Assembly: GCA_004194705.1 (NCBI GenBank)
Contig: SADC01000251.1
Location: 248,001 to 312,000, forward strand
DNA length: 64,000 nucleotides
Direction: 5' to 3'
Source: Ditylenchus dipsaci
Taxonomy: Eukaryota; Nematoda; Chromadorea; Rhabditida; Anguinidae
Below the pieces are notes generated by a model, which made no database searches, was not told the DNA's origin, and saw nothing but the letters and a program-made list of their open reading frames with translations. Below are positions 32,085 through 41,744 of the stretch, in pieces (position 1 is the stretch's first letter; each line of letters starts with the position of its first letter). Position numbers and translations under genes: made by a program.

Positions 32085-32879
32085 CTGCAAAAAAACTTTT
32101 CCTAGGAATTTTAGCTACACAGCGTATTTATAGCTGAACAGGGTGTTTGGACAAATTCTAGCTCTTTATTTTCCATAAATTTTTTTTATTCTATGTTTTT
32201 CAAAAATCAGCAAAGGCAGGTAGACTTATCTCGGTACGAGACATTTTGCAATAAATAATGTCAAAAACACGGCTTATATTTGTCCACCCCTGAAGTTCGG
32301 CCTGCTAACCTGGAGACAAGGACCCAAACAACAGTGGGACCAACCAAAAATAGTATTTTTGACATTATATGTCAAAAAATTCTCATGACGAGAGGAGTTT
32401 ATCTGCGTTCATCGATACTTAAAAAACAACTGAAAAAATATGGTCAAAACAAAAAGCTTAAAATTATTGAAACACCCTGTAGGGTATAACCCAGAACTAC
32501 CTAACACTTTCCTAAATTAATATAACTATAATTAATTATATATAAAAATATAATTAATTGCTCAACAACTTAATATGAAAAATATAGCCAAGTCTCAATA
32601 ATCTGTTCGATTTTCAATAACCTTCCATCGTTTCCATCGGTTCTATGAGCTGCCGGTGGCCCAGCACCTCTAACTGCCGATTTCGTACTTCGTACCTAAA
32701 TCGTAATTGAGGCAACATGGGATAGGTCCACAAAACATCTTTAATATACGAATAACGATCTGTATCCATTAGTTGGGATCAATTAATAACTGATTTTAAG
32801 CATACCCCGACTTTGTCGTGATTTAATTTTACAATTTCAGTTATCGATCTCGTTCAAGCTCATAATCTGATTAAGAAAT

Positions 32880-34325
32880 ATGGCAAGCTACCGTGGTGGG
32901 TTCAATGCAAGCGCTCCTGATGGTGGTGGTGGCTTTGCTCGTGGCTCTTATCGCGGAGGTGCTAGCAACCTTGGTGCCCAAGGAGATGACAATGCAGCCG
33001 GAAACAGCGGATTTTATCGTGGTGAAGCTCCTCGTGGTGGTTATGGACAGCGTGACAACAGTTCCAGCGGCGGAGAAGGCTTTCGTGGAGGACGAGGCAG
33101 CTATGGTCAGTGAGATGAAAATCAGAGCGGAAGCAGTGGCTATCGTGGCGGCTTTTCTCGTGGTGGTGGAACTGAGGGCTATTCTCGTGGCGGAGGCGCT
33201 GAAGGCTGTGGTCAGAGTCGTGGAGGCGCTTTTCGTGGTGCTACAGAAGGACAGAGCTACCGAGGCAGTGGAGAAGGTTATCGTGGCGGCAACCGTGGAA
33301 GCAGCAACAATCGTGGAGGTGGAAGTCAGGCTGATGGAGAGCAGAGCGGAGGCTATCGAGGTGGTGGGTGTGGTGGATACTGTAAGTCTTATGGTATAGC
33401 AGAGATGATAATTAGAGTCCTTTTTACTTCAGCGAACCAGGGATATCAGGATAATCGTGATTTGGCTGCTCCCAACGCAACCTCTTCTTATCAGCCGAGT
33501 GTGTCAATTTTGAGTTTTCTCATCATGGAGTTCTCGTTTTTATTTCAGCTGAGGAAGAGAAAACTCGGCTTGCTGTATGGGATGCCACTCCAGTCACCAA
33601 GCCGTCGCCATTCGCAGCCTTCAAGAAACCTAGTGTTCTTGAGCCTCAGAAACAGCCAGAGCCAATAGTCCAGCCGACAGTTCTTGAGCCGGAGCCAATT
33701 GTGAAGCCGAAAGTCGATGAACCCGTGCTTGAGGCAGCCAGTACCGTGCATGGTATATGTTGAAAGTTGCTATTTCGGAATTTCACTATACTGCTGCTTT
33801 TTAGATCGTATCAATGCGGATCACTCTGTCAGTGGCAGTTCTCTTTCCGAGAAGTTCAAGAACCAAACCGATGCTGGCGTGGAGGTTGCTGAGAATGTCA
33901 TACAGCCTGTCATAGCTGCTGTCTCTGTCACAATCGACAAAGGTAACTTTTGCGTGAGTGTTTGACTTTTCTTAGTTTTGCCTTTTATAGAAAAGTACAA
34001 GCCAATTGATGCCCTCGCAACGGGTGTGATTTTGAATGTGGTTTCCGAAGTTCTGGCAGGCGTGGAGAATTTCGTTGATGTCACCAAGGAGCCTATCCCG
34101 GAAGATCCAGTAAAGCATTCTACAGTTCCGACTTCCGAAGTGGCTGTTACTGGTTCTGCCAGCGGCTTTGTGCGTGATCTTACTCGAGGTATTCTTTTTC
34201 CTGCTGAATGGAATAAATTTCACTGCTCTGACTTTACAGATGATTTGGTGAAGTTGGTTGAAATCTCTAAAACGCTCAAGGATGCCTTTACGAAGCTTCA
34301 TGAATTGGTGGTCAGGATGCTCTGA
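32880..34325 (+). CDS. RGG-repeat protein with one in-frame TGA
   Basis: Exons 32880-33381, 33433-33498, 33549-33752, 33805-33942, 33991-34188, 34240-34325, about 397 codons; all five introns are 48-52 bp and phase 1. Residues 1-165 are Arg/Gly repeats (YRGG, SRGG, GYRGGNRG), typical of RNA-binding, condensate-forming proteins. A Pro/Glu segment (VLEPQKQPEPIVQP) and an unrecognised C-terminus follow. Codon 78 (33111-33113) is TGA in GYGQ*DENQS. The nearby GYGQRDNS suggests CGA to TGA. Either it is a recent null allele, a read-through stop or an error; everything downstream remains open. Trans-splice-like acceptor at 32840. The next gene is a CAR-1 homologue. Confidence 0.8.
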
Positions 34326-34329
34326 ATAA

Positions 34330-35610
34330 CTTCTCGTTACATTTTCAAACTTGTTTGTTGTTGATCTTTTGTGTACGTTACCGGTTAAAGTATTTACTAG
34401 TTATAAATTGCGCGCTTAGCTGAGTTAGATCGCCTTGCTATTTGTTGGTTTTGTCCTGTGATCTTTTATCATTCACTTCAATTATAGGTTTGTGAGGCAT
34501 TGATATTTTGCATGTCTTTTGTTTGGTACATATGTGGCTTGTGTGGCTAAAAGAAGTTTTTTTTATGACTCTATGTGTAGCAATCTACCGTATAACTTAC
34601 CTCTATGTGGATATTTCGTTCGCACTTTCTATAAGCGATTCGAAAATATTTAAGGGGGGGGGGAACTTCATATACGCATCGCTTTAGGTCACAGGTTTTC
34701 GACTACCACTGGTTGCAGACCATATTTTTTATCCTTTTTTTTTTACAAGTTTAGTGTAAAAATGTAGCAAAGCTTCTGGGCTTTCATTTGAGCTATCATA
34801 CAGATGAAAAGTTGGTATAAAGTTAGGGCTAAAATATAAAAAATCCAATTCGATGAAACCCTCATTAGGACTATACCAGTACTTTTCGGTAGTATCCTGG
34901 AACTGACGTTTTTCCCGATTTTAATTTACATACTCATTTGCAACTTTATACTCAAAATGTAGCCCTGCATCTTGCCGTCCTTTTCAGCATACGGTTGTAT
35001 AAAATAATGTAAAATGAAATCGCAAAAAATCTCAGTTCCTAGTACGCATCATTTTGGCTGGTTTCCTCTAATTTTTGTTGGTCATTTGCTTGGAATCGCA
35101 AAATTGAGGCAGTTGATGACAGCAAATCAGTGCTGGAAATGGTTGCAATCGATTGCTCGATGATTTTTGGACCTAATAGTCAAAAAAATTACTAAAAGAG
35201 TAAATTAAAACACCCCCAGAGGGACTAGAACTTTCGACAAAAGATGATGCGTGTGACTTGAAAAAAGGTGGAACAAAATTGGTCAGCACAAAATTGGTCG
35301 GAACGAAATTGTCCGCACAAAATTTGCGGCACAAAGTTGACCAGTACCGGGCACTGGAAACTGGCAAAAAAAATTCTCGAATGAAAACAGCGAAAAACGA
35401 ATTTTTGAGTTCCCGCCAAAACATTATATTGGCTTCTTTCGGATTTTTGAAAAGCCGTGTCGGCGCCGCCGCCTCGGCGATCAATTGTATACATTTTTTG
35501 GTATCTCAGGAAAACCAATGACTCCGTTATGTTTGGTACAAAGTTCTGATCTAGAAGAACCAAGGGTCGCCCTTGATTAGCGCAGTATTGGCATTAGTAG
35601 CGGATCATAA
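34330..35610. other. Intergenic spacer between RGG and CAR-1 genes
   Basis: Includes a fragment with ACTTCATATACGCATCGCTTT (34665) related to the 7.5-kb foldback, and (A)CAAAATTGGTC repeats at 35270-35340. No supported gene. Confidence 0.45.
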
Positions 35611-35620
35611 TTTTTTTCAG

Positions 35621-35636
35621 TTGCTGAAATCAAAAA
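35621..35636 (+). promoter_or_regulatory. Probable spliced-leader acceptor and 5' UTR of CAR-1
   Basis: ATTTTTTTCAG ends at 35620; 16 bases later comes the ATG. A strong acceptor this close to the start, with no upstream exon in frame, is the usual sign of spliced-leader addition in nematodes. Confidence 0.55.
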
Positions 35637-36951
35637 ATGGCTCAAAAGACTCCATATATCGGAAGCAAGATCAGTTTGTTGTCGAAGTTGGATATTCGTT
35701 ATGAAGGAGTGCTTTATACGGTAAACAGCACTGAAAAGACAATTTCGTTGTCAAAGGGTATGTTTTTACTCAATCTTTATATCATTCGTGTATTTTTTAC
35801 TTATCTTCTAGTGCGCTCTTTCGGCACAGAGGACCGCCCAAGCGAACAGCCTGTCCCTTCCAATGATGATGTGTTCGAATTCGTCGTCTTCAAGGCTGCT
35901 GATATCAAAGAACTGATGGTTTGCGAAACTCCAAAGATTACATCGGCACTTCGTGGTGGGCTGCCAAATGATCCAGCGATTGTCTCTTTCTCTGCGACTC
36001 CTGCATTCAGTCCTCGTAGTCAGTCTTTCGCAAGAAAATTCTACTAATCCCTTTCATTTTAAGCATCTGGTGTCAGCACTCCCTACAGTGGCAATCAGCG
36101 TCGTTCTCGTCTGCCTAATTCTGGATTTCGATTGCCTCATTCGATTTCTCATTTGTTCCGCGGTAAATGTCTTAGTCATTTTATCAGTTTGTAATTAATT
36201 TCACACTTGTAGGGCCGTTCTGTCAGAATCACGGATATCATGGAGGGACTGAAATGAATCAAAGCTTTTCACGTGCAGCTGATGGTCTAACGGACATGGA
36301 GAAGGATGAATTTGGTCGTTCTTCGCCCAATCGCCTAAAGTTCGAAAGTGACTACGACTTTGAGGCTGCCAACGTCAAGTTTCAAGGGTTGTCTTTGCAG
36401 GAGGAGGGCGATGATATCAAGGCTGGAGGTTAATGTCCAATACATACTGGTTTTATTATTGACTTTTTCAGGTGAAGTCGAGCCAAAGCCGGCAGCTGAA
36501 ACTGGAGAGGAAAATTCGAAGGCAAATGAGGGATTGGACGTATCTGCTTTCTACGACAAAAAAGTCTCATTTTTCGATCGAATCTCTTCGCAATCCGAGG
36601 AGAAGGAGAAGAAGTTAGTTTTTCTTCGAATTTTCATGGAAGTCATTTCGCTTTTTGCTCTTTAGTGAAAACTATCGCGCGGACTGGAAAAAGTTGCGTA
36701 AGACTGACGAGCAGACCTTTGGACACTCAGCTGTCCGTTTGCTAGCTTGTCGTCGTGCTGCTGGTCGCAACGGTGGTGTTCATTTCTACGGGCAGTCCTT
36801 TGGTCGTACTGCTGGTGGCCAGTTCCCTTCTCATCGCTTCGCTGGTGGTGGTCGATTTATTCCTCATCCTGCTTACAGCTTTCCGCATCACTATATCAGC
36901 CGTGTGCCATTAGACTTGAATGTGATGGGTAGTCGTCTTCGTGGGTACTAG
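35637..36951 (+). CDS. car-1: LSM14/RAP55 family protein, CAR-1 homologue
   Basis: Exons 35637-35757, 35812-36018, 36064-36162, 36213-36428, 36472-36613, 36666-36951 give 356 residues with consistent phases. The N-terminus is an LSM14 domain (TPYIGSKISLLSKLDIRYEG, then VRSFGTEDRP and VFEFVVFKAADIKELMVCE). An FDF motif lies at 186-199 (FESDYDFEAANVKF), an FFD box at 242-254 (YDKKVSFFDRISS), a TFG box at about 279-281, and an Arg/Gly-rich tail ends the protein: complete LSM14 architecture. These proteins bind DDX6-type helicases and mRNA in P bodies and germ granules; in C. elegans, CAR-1 acts in translational repression and cytokinesis (family knowledge). It shares strand and RG-rich character with the RGG gene upstream. 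Confidence 0.95.
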
Positions 36952-37100
36952 AAGTTGAGGAAAGGAGAGGTCGCTATTCTCTTCATTTGTTGTTGTATTT
37001 CTGCTACGTTGTTTATTCTCTAGACTAGTTTGTTCGGTTAGCACAAATTCTTTGACTCTATGTTGCAATTTATCATATGTCCTGCTTGTTTTCTCCCTCC

Positions 37101-37106
37101 AATAAA
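37101..37106 (+). terminator. Polyadenylation signal of CAR-1
   Basis: AATAAA 150 bases after the stop codon, the first such hexamer downstream. Confidence 0.6.
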
Positions 37107-37311
37107 TTCATTTCCTTCAAGTTCTTTTTGGCGGTTTTGCTACTTTAATAACCGGGCTTACACTTTCAAATCGCATCGCCTAGACTGCTAGTTAGAACTC
37201 TGTGTGTGTGTGCTAACTTTGTATGTTCCTTCAGCTTTAGTGTGTGAGGTTGATATCAGTACTGTTAGGTCTAAAAAGCACTGAGGAAACGACTGGAATC
37301 ATTTTCAGTAT

Positions 37312-38179
37312 ACCGTATTTCTTCTAATGTACCGACACCCTCTAATAAAATGACACCCTCTACTTTGGGTTACTACGCGTTTGGGCCCCACCGCATTTGG
37401 GCCCCCGCATTTGGGCATCCCGCATTTGGGCCCCCGCATTTGGGCCCCCGCATTTGGGCCCCCGCATTTGGGCCCCGATTATAAAAGTTTCGTATTTCTC
37501 AACGCAGATGTGTTGTTTTTGTTAAAATCAGAGGTGTTCACGGCACGGTATACCGTACCGAATACCGTACCGACTGAGCCGATTTTAGGCAAAAATACCG
37601 TACCGAAATACCGACCGAGGACGAATGATCAGCTCTATTAAAAATGCTACGAAGTAAAGTCTTAATAGTGTGGCTTTCTAATAAGTTGTCAAAATCGACT
37701 GTGCGGAAATTGAAGAGTTACGAATTTTATTTAACCAGACAAGTTTATTCGAGCCATTTAAATCACCTAAACACTTAAAAAATAAGCGACAGAAGAATGT
37801 CAAAAAAATGCGAAAAATAAACAATATATGTGAAAAGTATGGATTTTCATAATTGGGGCCCAAATGCGGGGCCCAAATGCGGGGGCCCAAATGCGGGGGC
37901 CCAAATGCGGGATGCCCAAATGCGGGGGCCTAAATGCGGGGGCCCAAATGCGGTGGGGCCCAAATGCGTTGTAACGCTACTTTGAGGGTCCGTATCTCAG
38001 TCCAAAGAAAAAAATTTACATCGCTGTTTATTGCGTTTTCTTAGCTCCCACGAGCTCTATCGATTCCGCTTTTTCGATTTTGGATTTTCACCCGAAAATG
38101 TTGAGACCGGCCCAAAATTTCACGATTTTTGAAGGGTTGAAATATAAACCGACATATCGGTATATTAGAAGAAATACGG
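37312..38179. mobile_element. CCGTATTTCTTC MITE interrupted by another element
   Basis: Outer ends CCGTATTTCTTCTAAT and ATTAGAAGAAATACGG. Its interior matches the 28.2-kb MITE (CTTTGAGGGTCCGTATCTCAG, TTATTGCGTTTTCTTAG). It is split by the GCATTTGGGC element at 37368-37976. Confidence 0.8.
37368..37976. mobile_element. GCATTTGGGC-repeat element, 8-bp target duplication
   Basis: Ends GGTTACTACGCGTTTGGGCC and GGCCCAAATGCGTTGTAACG. Each subterminal arm is six or seven copies of CCGCATTTGGGCC in inverted relation. The 8-mer CTACTTTG flanks both ends (37360-37367, 37977-37984). Interior AT-rich and non-coding. Confidence 0.85.
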
Positions 38180-38530
38180 CAGGTTGAAAGAAATTTTAAG
38201 TTTGCGATTTGATTTTTTGAGAACCTTCGATAATTAAAAACCCGCTGGTAAAATATATGCTGGTTTTTTTTATTTATGTTACCTCTGCATTTAATCATTT
38301 TGTTGACTTTTTCAAAATGATAGACTCGGAATTGCATGGGAATATCAGATAGAAATATTTTTATATCAAAACTAATTTAATATATTGGATATAAGGATGA
38401 ATAAGGATGCTCAAGGAAGCTCAAGGCTTTCCACTGTGAGTAAGAAAGTACAAACCTATGTTGGTTCACTCAAGGTTCACTTAACTACCTAAGGTGTGGT
38501 TCCTATAAATTCCCATGTTAACGGGACATA
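38172..38530 (+). repeat. Duplicated segment, copy 1 (MITE-free)
   Basis: From GAAATACGGCAGGTTGAAAG to CACTTAACTACCTAAGGTGT; about 95 percent identical by eye to 39034-39333 plus 39575-39600. It retains the empty site for the MITE in copy 2. Confidence 0.85.
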
Positions 38531-39033
38531 GTTGAAGGTTAGGGATTTCCTCTAAGTGGACCCCTACATAAGGCATGGCATCTAGACAAGCACAAAGTAG
38601 GTTAAAAATCTCTTACATGCTGACCGATACATCTAGGCATTAGGTATTAGTCTAGTAGACCCACTCAAGTAGGCGGGCCAACTCAGAGGCATCATTATGG
38701 GATCTTGCTTGGTCTTAAGCTGCTCTGGTTTACTATTAAATTAATTGAAAGCTTTTTCAGCTAGTACCTGTCCCAGCAACATCTACCTAGACATGAGCTA
38801 CAGATCCAATCCTAGAGTTCAGCAAAATGAACCCCTCCAATTTCTAAAGTTGGTCGCAAGCAAAGGCTGGATGGTGTGTTTAGGAAGATGTGTTTGGTTT
38901 AGACTTCTGCATGAATAAGCAGCATGAAACCCTATAGGAACTTGTGCACATGGGGGCCCCTTTTTTCTTAATGTGTCCCACATTAAGAATGTGTCCCATT
39001 TAAATGTGTCCCAAATGTGTCCCATTTAATAGA
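38531..39033. other. Spacer between duplicated copies
   Basis: Unique-looking sequence with no supported gene; a short tandem of AATGTGTCCCA lies at 38970-39030. Confidence 0.45.
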
Positions 39034-39600
39034 AATACGGTAGGTTGAAAGAAATTTTAAGTTTGCGATTTGATTTTTTGAGAACCTTCGATAATTAAAA
39101 ACCCGCTGGTAAAATATATGTTGGTTTATTTATTTATGTTACCTCTGCATTTAATCATTTTGTTGACTTTTTCAAAATGATAGACTCGGAATTGCATGGG
39201 AATATTAGATAGAAACATTTTTATATCAAAACTAATTTGATATATTGGATATAAGGATGCTTAAGGAAGCTTAAGGCTTTCCACTGTGAGTAAGAAAGTA
39301 CAAACTTATGTTGGTTCACTCAAGGTTCACTTACCGTATTTATTCTAATAGACGGGCACCCCCCAAATTCAAAATCGTGTTTTTGGCATTGCGTTTTTGA
39401 CCCACTTTTGAAAACTTTTCTCAGGTAAGTTATACCTCAATTTGTAGCTCATCTCACTGGCTACAAATTGAGGTATAACTTACCTGAGAAAAGTTTTCAA
39501 AAGTGGGTCAAAAACGCAATGCCACAAACACGATTTTGAACGCAGGGGGTGCCCGTCTATTAGAATAAATACGGTAACTACATAAGGTGTGGTTTCTGCC
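39034..39600 (+). repeat. Duplicated segment, copy 2 (contains MITE)
   Basis: Same sequence as copy 1 but with a 241-bp MITE plus a TA duplication inserted at CACT-TA-ACTAC. Confidence 0.85.
39334..39574. mobile_element. Tc1/mariner-like MITE, proven TA insertion
   Basis: Ends CCGTATTTATTCTAATAGAC and complement, nearly perfect palindrome throughout (GGTATAACTTACCTGAGAAA arms). TA lies at 39332-39333 and 39575-39576; the paralogous empty site has one TA. Confidence 0.92.
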
Positions 39601-39889
39601 ACCTTTTTTTACTTTTGGTTATTATTCTTTTCGACCCACAGAAGTCTTCTTTCTTGCACCAAATCACCTTGTTTAAACCAAACCATTTGAAACAATAAAA
39701 AAATTTTCACAGTCAAATGCCACTTTTCATAATTTTTTAAGAAGAAAACCGGGGTAAATACCCTAAGGTCATCTATATCAGAATTGGCTTTTTATCAGCC
39801 AAAAACCTCTGGGAATTTTTTTTACTGAGTTCGTAGTTTTTTTTCTAATAGTAAAACCCTTTTTTGTTTTTGGCAAAAGTAAAAAAAAA

Positions 39890-40640
39890 TAAATTAATTG
39901 AAATTTTTGGAACTTATTTACTTGGGGGGGGGGGGGCGCATTTTACAATTTTTTGTAAATCATGTTTAAATGACTCCCAAGTAACTTTTATATGCTAAAA
40001 ACGATAAGAAAAGTGGTTCCCGTCATTTTTTCACATAAAAGATGGATTTTTTCAAAAAAAATTTTGACAAAAATTTGACATTTTGCCTTGGGGGACCAAG
40101 GTAAACCACCTTATGTAAAGGTATTATACCCCGTTTTGGTCACTGGAGCTGGGCAAAAAGAGTCTTTTATGCATTTATGATCAAGAGTCTTGCTCGGAAT
40201 TATGTCTAAGGTATGTGTGTGTGCGCATCTCTAACCAACCAAGCCCCCTGCGCCACCCTTCGGGGTCGCAGGAGGCTTGGGGTTGAGATGCGCACACACA
40301 CATACCTCAGACGCAAATCACTCGAAAGTGACTCTGGATGCATAAAAATGTATGCATACCAGAGTTTCTTTATGCGGTAGGCCCCAGTCAACAAAACTAT
40401 GTTCAAATTCCATCTTTTTGTGGTATCCAGGTACCCTTTCAGGTTGGATTGCCTTGGGGGACCAAGGCAAAAAGTCAAATTTTAGTCAAAAATTTTTTTT
40501 TCAAAAAACGATTTTTGTGAGGAAAAGTGTCAGAAAATGACTTTCTTATCGTTTTAAGCACATAAAAGTTACTTAGGAGTCGTTTAAACATGATTTACAA
40601 ATAAGTGAAAAATGCGCCGAGCAAAGTTCTAGTGCCTATC
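39890..40640. mobile_element. GAGATGCGC foldback inside an inverted CCTTGGGGGACCAAGG element
   Basis: Outer arms (TTGCCTTGGGGGACCAAGGTA at 40083 and GCCTTGGGGGACCAAGGCAA at 40450) and CATGATTTACAA/AAATCATGTTTAAA flanks are inverted. The centre (40140-40390) is a copy of the 4.8 and 10.1 kb repeat. 40640-41500 has no supported gene. Confidence 0.6.
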
Positions 40641-41504
40641 TCACTTTTGGTGCTGTTTTTATGTAGATAGCACAATTCTTGTGAGAGTAGTAGCAGTGTC
40701 CAGTTTTTTAAAAACGATAAAGGCAGTGATTTTTAGTCGGAAATTATGGCTAAACTTTGTTATTCAAAGTTTTATCAAGACTGTGTTTTGACCGCTTTTT
40801 TGGTATTTTTTTGATCAGGAAATCATGCGGCTTTAGTCAAATTCTATCAAAATTGAGATTTGGCCAATAATTAAAAAAACGCCTTATAAATTTTAGAATA
40901 TATTTTCTAGCCTAATTATCAGAAGAAAAGTTCAAAATGTAGTCAAAGCCTCCTTTTTCTGGACTTCGTATACCCGAGCGACATGCTCTATTAGAGCATG
41001 CAGTTATATCAGAGAAAATACGGTATGTGGAATCCGCAAGAAAAGAATCCAAAATGCTCGCCAATTTTTTCGTGCGAATTAGCTTGGGGTAGCAGTGCCA
41101 ACTGACTGCAGATGTGTGTTCTTCACTCGAGGAAATTATGTGCTCTCCGCCTGCTCCGGAGGTGTTGACGTTTTTAGCTCTACAGCATCATCACTTTCCA
41201 TTCTCAAAATTCATTGATTTGGTTAGCTTGGAACAAGTGTTGTTTTCTTCTCTTCCCACCAAACCATCTCTAAAAATTGCTCTCTCTGCATCAGTGAAGT
41301 GGCTGTCTCTGATAGCTTTCTTTCTACTTTCATTTTCAGCGGTCAGTGGCCTCATCACACACAATGCTACTCTTATCACTAAAATAATTTCATTTGTAAT
41401 TGATAACTGATTTTTGCTGCAAATTTAGTGTGTTTAGTCATTTTTAGTTATCATAAATTCGTCAACAAATGACAGCGGTTAAACAAGGTTTTTTCAGTAA
41501 TTTC

Positions 41505-41718
41505 GGGGCTACTCTCGCTTAAGGTAGTCAATTTCGTGTTTTAAAAGTTAAAACGTTTTTTTCAGTTCAAATTCAGGAGAAATACATTTCTAGACACAGA
41601 ATTTCATGAGGAACACAAATAGACCGCTTTTAGCCCAAAAAAGTGAGTGGAAACACGATAAAAAGCAAGATTTATACAATTGTTTGTAATGCTGACTACC
41701 TTAAAGGAGAGTAGCCCC
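41505..41718. mobile_element. GGGGCTACTCTCG MITE, 8-bp target duplication
   Basis: Ends GGGGCTACTCTCGCTTAAGG and its near complement. GTAATTTC flanks both sides (41497-41504, 41719-41726). It lies 27 bases upstream of the first receptor exon. Confidence 0.8.
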
Positions 41719-41744
41719 GTAATTTCACTAAGGTTGGATCATAG

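Larger units (their letters stand above)
30772..32633 (+). repeat. Left arm of long inverted duplication
   Basis: This 1.86-kb segment is near-identical, in inverted orientation, to 48603-50950. Shared contents are the RPN2-like gene (plus strand here) and two receptor ligand-binding exons (minus strand here). Outer match begins ACAGTTTCAC and the inner edge is CCTTCCATCGTTT. The right arm is about 490 bases longer because of two extra 253-bp repeat units. Confidence 0.9.

Noticed and set aside
33111..33130. A 16-base micro-intron removing the TGA in the RGG gene
   Set aside because: GTGAG...CAG exists, but 16 bases is too short to splice and its removal breaks the frame.
32893..33399. 168-codon Val/Ala-rich frame over the RGG exon
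   Set aside because: It is the +2 shadow of the GGT/CGT-rich RGG codons; the spliced RGG frame has consistent phases and known composition.
41114..41410. 98-codon frame ending in a hydrophobic segment upstream of the receptor
   Set aside because: No recognisable motif, no clear join in phase to the first zinc-finger exon, and an equally open minus-strand frame.
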